Assembly: GCA_046715035.1 (NCBI GenBank) | Contig: JBKJZR010000294.1 | Coordinates: 1-13,263 of the forward strand | DNA from: PALSA-1004 sp046715035 | Lineage (GTDB): Bacteria; Pseudomonadota; Gammaproteobacteria; Burkholderiales; SG8-41 | Reading direction: 5' to 3' | DNA: 13,263 nt | In this document: in pieces, positions 1 to 6,293 of the stretch | Numbering within the stretch: the stretch's first letter is position 1 | Layout: the number at the start of each line of letters is the position of its first letter | Made by a program: the position numbers and the translations under genes | Notes under the pieces: model-generated | What the model was told of the DNA's origin: nothing | What the model saw: the letters and a program-made list of their open reading frames with translations, nothing else | Databases searched by the model: none

Positions 1-871
1 TGCGCTCGAACTGCTCCCTCATATCGGGCGATTGCGCGATCGCGACGAGCTCGGTGTTGAGCCGCTTGAGGATGGGCGCAGGCGTGCCCTTGGGCGCGAA
101 GAATCCGAGCCACAACGACGCATCGAAGCCGGGATAGCCCGATTCGACGACGGTGGGCACATCAGGCAGCGACGGCGAGCGCTTGGGCGTGCCCACGGCG
201 AGCGGACGCAGCCGACCCGCCTTCGCCTGCGCGAGCACCGCCGGCATGCTGCCGAAAAGTGCCTGGACCTGCCCGCCGATCGTTGCGGTATTGGCGGGGG
301 CGTTGCCGCTGTACGGAACGTGCACGACCTCGATGCCGGCGGCGCTCTTCAGCATTTCCATCGCGAGCTGAGTCGTGGTACCGGTGCCGGCCGAAGCATA
401 GTTGAGCTTCCCCGGCTGTGACTTGGCCAGCGCGATAAATTCTTTCAGCGTATTCGCTTTCACGCCCGGGTTCACCACCAGCAGGTAGGGTGTGGTCGCC
501 ACCAGCGTGATCGGCTCGAAATCCCTGATCGGATCGTAGCTCAGCTTCGCGTAGGCTCCAGCCGCAATCACGTGCGTGCTGGTAGTCCCCATGGTCAGCG
601 TATAGCCATCCGGAATGGCGCGCGCGGCGATTTCGGTGCCGATGGTTCCGCCCGCGCCGCCGCGGTTGTCGATCACGACCTGCTGGCCGAGCCGCTCGCC
701 CAGCTTCTGTCCGACCAGGCGCGCGATGATGTCGGTCGATCCGCCCGGCGGGAACGCCACGATGAGCCGTATCGGCTTGCTCGGATACGGCTGCGCGAAG
801 GCGGGGGTCGCCACGACTGCAACCATGAGAATCCCGGCAGCACTTGCTGCGAATCGCTGCACGCTGGTCAT
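1..871 (-). CDS. TctC/Bug-family periplasmic substrate-binding protein (3' end cut by window edge)
   Basis: This is a solute receptor of the tripartite tricarboxylate transporter type (Bug family), which captures a small carboxylate in the periplasm. The ATG at 871 opens a Sec signal peptide with a hydrophobic core ending ATPAFAQ, followed by the family entry motif YPSKPIRLIV. The ligand-loop motif FPPGGSTD, DNRGGAGGTIGTE, PDGYTL and HVPYSG follow in the usual order. About 290 residues are visible. Family members run about 320-330, so roughly 30-40 C-terminal residues lie beyond base 1. A strong Shine-Dalgarno just upstream fixes the start. It is the last visible gene of the leftward cluster, 40 bases after another Bug gene. 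The ligand is unknown. The family call is firm; the transported compound is not. Confidence 0.93.
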   Translation of the reverse strand, partial: MTSVQRFAASAAGILMVAVVATPAFAQPYPSKPIRLIVAFPPGGSTDIIARLVGQKLGERLGQQVVIDNRGGAGGTIGTEIAARAIPDGYTLTMGTTSTHVIAAGAYAKLSYDPIRDFEPITLVATTPYLLVVNPGVKANTLKEFIALAKSQPGKLNYASAGTGTTTQLAMEMLKSAAGIEVVHVPYSGNAPANTATIGGQVQALFGSMPAVLAQAKAGRLRPLAVGTPKRSPSLPDVPTVVESGYPGFDASLWLGFFAPKGTPAPILKRLNTELVAIAQSPDMREQFER

Positions 872-877
872 CTGATT

Positions 878-884
878 CCTCCTT
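878..884 (-). promoter_or_regulatory. Strong ribosome binding site for the edge TctC/Bug gene
   Basis: Read on the minus strand these bases are AAGGAGG, a near-perfect anti-16S match, six bases before the ATG at 871. It is the strongest Shine-Dalgarno in the window and settles the start of that gene. It suggests the edge Bug protein is translated more strongly than its relatives upstream, several of which have weak sites. Confidence 0.8.
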
Positions 885-911
885 TATTGAATGCGCTGTG
901 CGAAGTACGGG

Positions 912-1898
912 TCACTCGACTTTGAGCGCACCCGCCTTGATCAGTTTGTTGAGCCGCTCGACTTCGCGTTTGATGAATTTGTCGAAGTCTTCGGGCGTGC
1001 CGCCGGCCACTTCGAGCCCGAGCTCGTCGAGACGCTTTTTGACGTCGGGCAGCAGCAGCACTTTGTTCGATTCCGCGTTGAGCTTGGCGACGATGTCGCG
1101 CGGCGTTTTGGCAGGCGCCGACATGCCGAACCACACCAGCGCCTCGGCGTCCTTGATGCCGCTTTCCGCGAGCGTCGGGACGTCCGGCAACAACGGCAGA
1201 CGCTTGGCGTTCGCCACACCGATGACTTTAACCCGACCCGCTTTGATCTGCGCCTCTCCCGTCACCGTCGTCGTGTGCATGAGCTGGATCTGGCCGCCGA
1301 CGACGTCGGTGAGCGCCGGCGCTGCGCCTTTGTAAGGAACGTGCGTGAATCTGGTCCCGGTCGCCGCCTGGAACACCGCCAGGCCGATGTGCAGGCTGCT
1401 GCCGTTGCCCGACGAGCCCCAGTTGACCTTGCCCGGATTCGCTTTCAGATAATCGAGCAGTTCCTTGGGGGTTTTTGGGGGAAACGCAGGATTGGCGAGG
1501 ATGAGCAGCGGCGCATAGCCGAAGAACACGACCGGCGCGAAATCGTCCACCTTGTAGGGGGCGTTCTTCGTCAGCAATGCGCTGTTCACGCTCGGCCCCG
1601 GGTTGGAAAGCAGCAGTGTGTAACCATCGGGAGGCGCTTTCGCGACCGTCTCCGCGCCGAGCAATCCTCCCGCGCCCGAGCGGTTGTCGATGATGAACTG
1701 CTGGCCCCAGGAATCGCCGAGCTTGGCGGCGATCAGCCGCGCGATGATATCGTTCGAAGCCCCCGGCGTAAAAGGCACCACCCACCGCACCGGCTTGTTC
1801 GGATAGCCGGCCGCGGCACCCTTGGCCGGCTGTGCGTACAGCTGAGGCGTCGCCGCGATGAGCAGCGCCAGCGCAGCTGGCCGGAATAAGTGATGCAT
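912..1898 (-). CDS. TctC/Bug-family periplasmic substrate-binding protein
   Basis: This is a Bug-type periplasmic receptor for a carboxylate-like ligand, 328 residues, full length for the family. A Sec signal peptide (about residues 1-22, ending PQLYAQ) precedes a slightly long linker and the entry motif YPNKPVRWVVPF. The ligand loop reads FTPGASND, with Ala in place of the second Gly of the common PGG form. DNRSGAGGLLGAE, PDGYTLL and HVPYKG follow. I place the start at 1898 rather than the in-frame ATG at 1910. A GGAGGAG sits directly before 1898, and nothing similar precedes 1910. It is separated by 111 bases from the dehydrogenase gene upstream and may have its own promoter. No membrane partner is encoded nearby. 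The ligand is unknown. Confidence 0.94.
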   Translation of the reverse strand: MHHLFRPAALALLIAATPQLYAQPAKGAAAGYPNKPVRWVVPFTPGASNDIIARLIAAKLGDSWGQQFIIDNRSGAGGLLGAETVAKAPPDGYTLLLSNPGPSVNSALLTKNAPYKVDDFAPVVFFGYAPLLILANPAFPPKTPKELLDYLKANPGKVNWGSSGNGSSLHIGLAVFQAATGTRFTHVPYKGAAPALTDVVGGQIQLMHTTTVTGEAQIKAGRVKVIGVANAKRLPLLPDVPTLAESGIKDAEALVWFGMSAPAKTPRDIVAKLNAESNKVLLLPDVKKRLDELGLEVAGGTPEDFDKFIKREVERLNKLIKAGALKVE

Positions 1899-1901
1899 GC
1901 G

Positions 1902-1908
1902 CTCCTCC
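1902..1908 (-). promoter_or_regulatory. Ribosome binding site that decides the start of the 912-1898 gene
   Basis: The minus strand reads GGAGGAG here, with its GGAGG core five bases before the ATG at 1898. The in-frame ATG at 1910 has only CAACGGCAAAGA before it. The downstream ATG is therefore preferred, shortening the protein by four residues. Confidence 0.7.
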
Positions 1909-1948
1909 ATTCTTTGCCGTTGGAACGGCTTGTAATCCTGCGGGCGGT

Positions 1949-1957
1949 ATTCTAGCA
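1949..1957 (-). promoter_or_regulatory. Candidate extended -10 promoter element
   Basis: On the minus strand the bases read TGCTAGAAT, which fits an extended -10 (TGnTATAAT) with one mismatch. It lies about 50 bases before the start at 1898, in the widest gap of the leftward cluster. No convincing -35 is visible; extended -10 promoters can work without one. If real, it would let the last two Bug genes be transcribed separately from the genes upstream. Chance matches of this size are common, so confidence is low. Confidence 0.3.
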
Positions 1958-2009
1958 GGCCGCCGAGAAACTCCTCCGGGTTGCGGCCCGCAATATCGAG
2001 GTCGCGCGC

Positions 2010-2993
2010 CTACCGGCGGGCGTGCGCAAGCGCTTCGGGATTGACGACGTTGGTGGGTTTTCCCGCGGCGTAGGCGAGTATCTGGTCGAAAATCTCGCTG
2101 AACTGCGACTCATAGGCATCGCGCTCGACATAGCCGATGTGCGGCGTGCACACCACGTTATCCAGGCGCAGCAGCGGATGCTGCGAATCGAGCACGGGCT
2201 CCTCGTCGTAGACGTCCACCGCCGCCATGCCGGGCCGGCCGGCGCGCAGCGCATTCACGAGCGCGCCGGGTTCGATCAGCGGGGCGCGACTCGTGTTGAC
2301 GATCAGCGCAGTGGTTTTCATGCGCGCGAGGTCGGCTGCGGTGACGATGCCGCGCGTCGCATCCGTGAGCCGCAGGTTGAGCGAGATCACGTCGGACTCC
2401 TCGAAAAACACCTGTTTGCTGCGCGCTGCGCGATAGCCATCCGCCCGCGCCCTGCCGAGCGACGCCTCGCGTCCCCACACCAGCACTTTCATGCCGAACG
2501 CCTTGCCATACCCCGCGATGACGCTGCCGATGCGGCCGTAGCCATAGACCCCCAGCGTCTTGCCGCGCAAACCCATCCCCACACCGAGTTGCCACGTACC
2601 CGCCTTGAGCGCGGCGACCTGCTGTGGAATCTGGCGCAGCGCGGCGATGATCAAACCCCAGGCCAGCTCGGCAGTGGCATACGAAGGCTGGCCCGGATGC
2701 TGGCTCGACGACACGATGACGCCGAGCCGCGTGCAGGCATCGATGTCGATATGCGGGTAAACGCTGCGCTGGCTGATGAGCCGGAGCCGGCCGAGACGCT
2801 CGAGGAGCGGCGCGCGGATCGGCGTGCGCTCGCGGATCAGCACCAGCGCTTCCGTGTCCTCGAGGCGCGCAGCCAGCTGGTCGACGTCCTTGGTGTGGTC
2901 GTTCCATATTTTCACGTCGTGCCCGGCCACTTTGCCGAACGCTGCCAGGGTTCTGACCGTATTGTGATAGTCGTCGAGAATAGTGATGTTCAT
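2010..2993 (-). CDS. D-isomer-specific 2-hydroxyacid dehydrogenase family protein
   Basis: This is an NAD(P)-dependent oxidoreductase expected to interconvert a 2-keto acid and a D-2-hydroxy acid in the cytosol. It has 327 residues, normal for the family. The Rossmann motif GYGRIG lies at 151-156. The catalytic set is complete: Arg236 (NTSRAPLI), a Glu in the YDEEP segment near 264-265, and His285 (CTPHIGY). I start it at the ATG at 2993 (MNITILDD), which matches the way this subfamily begins. The longer frame begins with GTG inside the upstream gene. The Shine-Dalgarno is weak, and the gene sits 37 bases after the LVIVD gene, suggesting cotranscription. The annotation 'phosphoglycerate dehydrogenase' often given to such proteins is not justified here, because there is no C-terminal ACT domain. 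The substrate is unknown. Confidence 0.93.
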   Translation of the reverse strand: MNITILDDYHNTVRTLAAFGKVAGHDVKIWNDHTKDVDQLAARLEDTEALVLIRERTPIRAPLLERLGRLRLISQRSVYPHIDIDACTRLGVIVSSSQHPGQPSYATAELAWGLIIAALRQIPQQVAALKAGTWQLGVGMGLRGKTLGVYGYGRIGSVIAGYGKAFGMKVLVWGREASLGRARADGYRAARSKQVFFEESDVISLNLRLTDATRGIVTAADLARMKTTALIVNTSRAPLIEPGALVNALRAGRPGMAAVDVYDEEPVLDSQHPLLRLDNVVCTPHIGYVERDAYESQFSEIFDQILAYAAGKPTNVVNPEALAHARR

Positions 2994-3030
2994 GGCTGGC
3001 GGGTGATTCTCACCTGGAGAGCGCAAGCGA

Positions 3031-4242
3031 TCATAGGCGCTCCAGGATATGCAATCCGCGCACACGGTCGAGCAGGTAGATCAATCCGCGATCGTCGACG
3101 GTCACATCGTTGCTCTGCACGCGCTCCGAGCCCTGGGGGACGTCGGGCAGGTAATGCGCGACTTCGCGCAGCGCGTGGGGTCGCGAGATGTCGATGATCC
3201 TGAGCCCGTATGCGAACCACGCCACGGGAATCTCCGTACCGGTGACTTTTTCGCAGGGCTGGTGGCAGCCCGTCATGCGCGGTTGCGGCACCGGGGGCAT
3301 CTCGTCGATCTGGAAAGTCGAAATCGGCTGCGGATGCTTTTCGTCGGTGACGTCGACCATCCACAGAAATGCCGCCGGATACGGCGGCGAGCCTTCCATC
3401 CTGAACACGTCCTCGTCCGACACCACCATGAAATCGCGGTTGTCGATCGGGAACGGAATGCGCAGCGCGGTGTGCGTGGGCCATGGAAAGGGCGGGCTCC
3501 AGTCGAGCCCCGACACGAGCTTCGGATTGCTCATGTCGTCGATGTCGAGGATCACGAGCCCGCCCTGCCAGTAACTGGTGTAGAGCCGATTGCCGAACCG
3601 CAGCGGATGGTGGCATTTGTGCGCGTCGTTCTTCCACGTCGGCTGTTCGCCGCCGGCCACCCACTGACCCGGCATCCACCAGCGTCCGACCTCCTCGGGG
3701 CGGGCCGGGTCCTCGAGATCGAGAATCATCACGATGTTGCCGACATAGCCATCCATCGTCGGCGAAATGTAAGCGTAGCGGCCGTCGAAATCGAAGCGGT
3801 GCACGCCGCGCGCGTAGGCGGCTGCCGCCTTGTCGGTGGTATTCCAGTGGGTGATGAGCTTCGGCCTGGCCGGGTCAGCGACGTCGTAGATGCTCAAGCC
3901 CCCCTGATAGTTCTCGGGAGGCGCTTCGCCGTGCATGGCGTGCATGCCGAGGATCTCACGGTTGGTGATCATGATGTCGCCGTGTACGCGCACCTTGTGC
4001 GAGTGCGTTCCCGGCGGCATCGAAATCCCGGCGATCTGCCGCGGCCGCTTGGGGTCCTTCACATCGATGATCAGCGTGCCGTGCGGGTTGCGCATGTTGC
4101 CCACGTAGGCGATGCCGCGCTCGACGACGACCTGGCCGCCGCCTGCGCAGTCGTGCCACGCGATGGGCCGCAGGCCGTCGCCCTGCCCATGCCCGCGCAC
4201 ATCGACGTAACCGACCTCCCTGACCCCTTTTGCCTGTGCCAT
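3031..4242 (-). CDS. LVIVD-repeat beta-propeller protein, cytosolic
   Basis: This 403-residue protein is built from repeated beta-strand motifs of the LVIVD type. They sit near residues 57 (LIIDVKDPKRP), 116 (LSIYDVADPARP), 171 (VMILDLEDPARP), 229 (LVILDIDD), 293 (LWMVDVTD), 347 (LRIIDISRP) and 397 (LHILERL, at the very C-terminus). That spacing fits a seven-bladed propeller. It has no signal peptide. Clustered His/Cys residues stand out: HDC (30-32), HSH (80-82), HKCHH (208-212) and CHQPC (326-330). They could bind a metal or sit in an active site, reminiscent of SBP56-type propellers, but no enzyme activity can be assigned. The start at 4242 follows a GGAGA; the longer GTG frame would overlap the preceding Bug gene. 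It lies 26 bases after that Bug gene and 37 before the dehydrogenase. Confidence 0.85.
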   Translation of the reverse strand: MAQAKGVREVGYVDVRGHGQGDGLRPIAWHDCAGGGQVVVERGIAYVGNMRNPHGTLIIDVKDPKRPRQIAGISMPPGTHSHKVRVHGDIMITNREILGMHAMHGEAPPENYQGGLSIYDVADPARPKLITHWNTTDKAAAAYARGVHRFDFDGRYAYISPTMDGYVGNIVMILDLEDPARPEEVGRWWMPGQWVAGGEQPTWKNDAHKCHHPLRFGNRLYTSYWQGGLVILDIDDMSNPKLVSGLDWSPPFPWPTHTALRIPFPIDNRDFMVVSDEDVFRMEGSPPYPAAFLWMVDVTDEKHPQPISTFQIDEMPPVPQPRMTGCHQPCEKVTGTEIPVAWFAYGLRIIDISRPHALREVAHYLPDVPQGSERVQSNDVTVDDRGLIYLLDRVRGLHILERL

Positions 4243-4268
4243 GCGAGCGTCTCCGTGATGTTCCGGCG

Positions 4269-5252
4269 TTAATCGGCGCGCAGGTTGGCGGCGCGTATGA
4301 CGCGCGCCCACTTGCCGTGCTCGCTTCTGATGAACGCGGCGAATTCCAGCGGCGTGCCGGCAACCGGGTCGGCGCCCAGGGCCTGCAGCCGCTCCTTCAT
4401 GTCGGGCTGATTGAGGATGCGCACCATCTCGCCATGCAGCCGCACCACGATCGGCTGCGGCGTGCGTGCCGGGGCGAGCCAGCCGAACCAGCCCACGACC
4501 TCGAACCCCGGAAAACCGGATTCCGCCACAGTGGGCAGCTCGGGCGCGAGCGCCGAGCGTCGCGCGCTGGTGATCGCCAGCGCGCGCACTTTTCCGGCCT
4601 TCACCTGCGGTATCGCCGTCAGCGCGATGCTGAACAAGGCCTGCACCTGACCGGCGATGACTTCGCCCAGCGCCGGCCCGCCGCCTTTGTACGGCACATG
4701 GATCACCTGCATGCCCGAAAGCTGGCGAAACTGCTCGAGCGCGAGATGCCCCGACGTACCGTTACCGGCGGATGCAAAAGCGAGCTGCCCGCCACGCGCT
4801 TTCGCGAGCGCGATCAGCTCGCCGACCGAATGCGCGGCTACGCCAGGATGGACGATCAATATATTGGGGACGGAGATGCCGTGCGTGATCGGCGCAAAAT
4901 CCCTCAGCGGATCGTAACCGACTTCGCGATACAGGCTGGGATTGATGGCCACGCCCGCCGCAACCGCGGTGATCGTGTATCCGTCGGGCGCGGCGCGCGC
5001 CACCATCTCGTACGCGATGTTGCCGTTGGCGCCGGGACGATTGTCGATGACGATCGTCTGGCCCAGCGCTTCGCCGAGCCGAGGGGCGACGAGCCGCGAC
5101 AGCGTATCGGCGGGACCGCCCGGCGGCACTGCGACGATCATGCGGATCGGCTTCTGCGGATAGGCACTGTGCGCAGCCCCGTGCGCGTATGCGCAGAATC
5201 CGCTCAATAGCGCTGCGGCAAGTCTCGTCATCGCGCGCTGCTCACTGGTCAT
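4269..5252 (-). CDS. TctC/Bug-family periplasmic substrate-binding protein
   Basis: This is a Bug-type receptor with the full family layout. A Sec signal peptide (hydrophobic LAAALLSGFCAYAHG) is followed by YPQKPIRMIV, the ligand loop VPPGGPADT, DNRPGANGNIAYE, PDGYTI and HVPYKGGGPA. From the ATG at 5252 it is 327 residues. An alternative ATG at 5231 gives 320 residues and still leaves a good signal peptide. Neither has a clear Shine-Dalgarno (an AGTGAG lies nine bases before 5231), so the start is uncertain by seven codons. A TTG at 5294 in the same frame is unlikely. It lies 66 bases after the preceding Bug gene and 26 before the LVIVD gene. The ligand is unknown. Confidence 0.93.
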   Translation of the reverse strand: MTSEQRAMTRLAAALLSGFCAYAHGAAHSAYPQKPIRMIVAVPPGGPADTLSRLVAPRLGEALGQTIVIDNRPGANGNIAYEMVARAAPDGYTITAVAAGVAINPSLYREVGYDPLRDFAPITHGISVPNILIVHPGVAAHSVGELIALAKARGGQLAFASAGNGTSGHLALEQFRQLSGMQVIHVPYKGGGPALGEVIAGQVQALFSIALTAIPQVKAGKVRALAITSARRSALAPELPTVAESGFPGFEVVGWFGWLAPARTPQPIVVRLHGEMVRILNQPDMKERLQALGADPVAGTPLEFAAFIRSEHGKWARVIRAANLRAD

Positions 5253-5318
5253 ACCGTGTCCGGTCCGACAACCGTCGCGCGCCCGGCGAAGCAACAGTGC
5301 GCAGCGTGCCCACCGCGA

Positions 5319-6293
5319 TCAATCGGGCTTCGCGCCGGATTCCTTGACGACTTTCCCCCATTTCGCCATTTCGCTTTTGAGGAAGGCCGCGAAAGCCTGT
5401 GGCGTGCTGCCCACCGGCTCGGAGCCGTCGGCGACCAGACGCTGCCGCAAGTCGGGCTGCTGAATCGCCGCGGCAATATCCGCGGCGAGCTGATCGACGA
5501 TCGGCTTCGGCACCCCCGCAGGTGCAACCACACCGCGAAAGGCGTCGGCTTCATAGCCGGGCAGCGTTTCACCCAGGGTCGGTACCTCGGGCAGCGCCGT
5601 TACGCGCTTGCGGCTGCTCACCGCCAGCGCACGCAACCGCCCCGACTTGAGATAGGAGGCGGCCGACGCGGTCGTCGTCATCAGCATTGAAACGCGGCCG
5701 GCAATGATATCGGTCGCCGCTTCGGGTATGCCTTTGTACGGCACGTGCACCATGTCGATGCCGGCCATGCTTTTCAGCAACTCCGTAGCGATGTGGGGCG
5801 CGGAGCCGCTGCCCGGCGATGCGTACGTCAGCTCGCCCGGCTTTGCCTTGGCCAGCGCGATCAGATCCTTGATGGTATTGGCCGGCATGCCGGGGTTGAC
5901 GACGAGTATATTGGCGACCGAATCGAGCTGAGTGACCGGCGCGAAGTCGCGCAGCGGATCGTACGGCAGCTTCTTGTGCAGACTGGGGTTGATCACGAAG
6001 GTGGTCGTGATCAAAAGCAGCGTGTAGCCGTCGGGCGTCGACTTCGAGACGATCTCGGTGCCGACGATCGTGCCGGCGCCGGGCCGATTCTCGACCACGA
6101 TGGTCTGGCCATACTTCTCGGTGAGCTTCTGGCCGATGCTGCGCGCAAGGACATCAAGCGTTCCCGGCGTGAACGGCACGATCATCCGGATCGGACGCAC
6201 CGGATACCGGTCGGCCCCCCACGCCGATTGGGTGACCGCGAAGGACATGGCAACCGCCGCGCAAACCTGCAAATGCCACACCGGACTGCTCAC
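5319..6293 (-). CDS. TctC/Bug-family periplasmic substrate-binding protein, start coupled to the GGT-like gene
   Basis: This is a fourth Bug receptor, 324 residues if it starts at the GTG at 6293. Motifs are YPVRPIRMIVPF, FTPGTLDVL, ENRPGAGTIVGTE, PDGYTLL and HVPYKGIPEA. The ligand loop is one residue shorter than in its three neighbours (PG-TLD instead of PGG-x-x-D). The open frame continues far upstream, but that part is the shadow of the GGT-like gene. The GTG at 6293 overlaps the TGA of that gene as GTGA, a classic translational-coupling arrangement. The leader ends in QSAWG-AD and has a hydrophobic core but no basic residue near its start. Another GTG at 6296 is equally possible, and an ATG at 6248 would leave almost no signal peptide. 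The ligand is unknown. Confidence 0.9.
   Translation of the reverse strand: MSSPVWHLQVCAAVAMSFAVTQSAWGADRYPVRPIRMIVPFTPGTLDVLARSIGQKLTEKYGQTIVVENRPGAGTIVGTEIVSKSTPDGYTLLLITTTFVINPSLHKKLPYDPLRDFAPVTQLDSVANILVVNPGMPANTIKDLIALAKAKPGELTYASPGSGSAPHIATELLKSMAGIDMVHVPYKGIPEAATDIIAGRVSMLMTTTASAASYLKSGRLRALAVSSRKRVTALPEVPTLGETLPGYEADAFRGVVAPAGVPKPIVDQLAADIAAAIQQPDLRQRLVADGSEPVGSTPQAFAAFLKSEMAKWGKVVKESGAKPD

Noticed and set aside
891..1889. Long plus-strand open frame (332 codons) opposite a Bug gene
   Set aside because: It is the antisense shadow of a gene with clear family motifs. Its translation is rich in Arg, His and Asp with no recognisable domain, as expected from a GC-rich template.
2022..3197. 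Long plus-strand open frame opposite the dehydrogenase
   Set aside because: Antisense shadow with Arg-rich, domain-free translation and no ribosome binding site.
3049..4272. Long plus-strand open frame (407 codons) opposite the LVIVD gene
   Set aside because: Covers the propeller gene exactly on the other strand. The repeated Val/His/Asp pattern is a mirror of the propeller repeats, not a separate protein.
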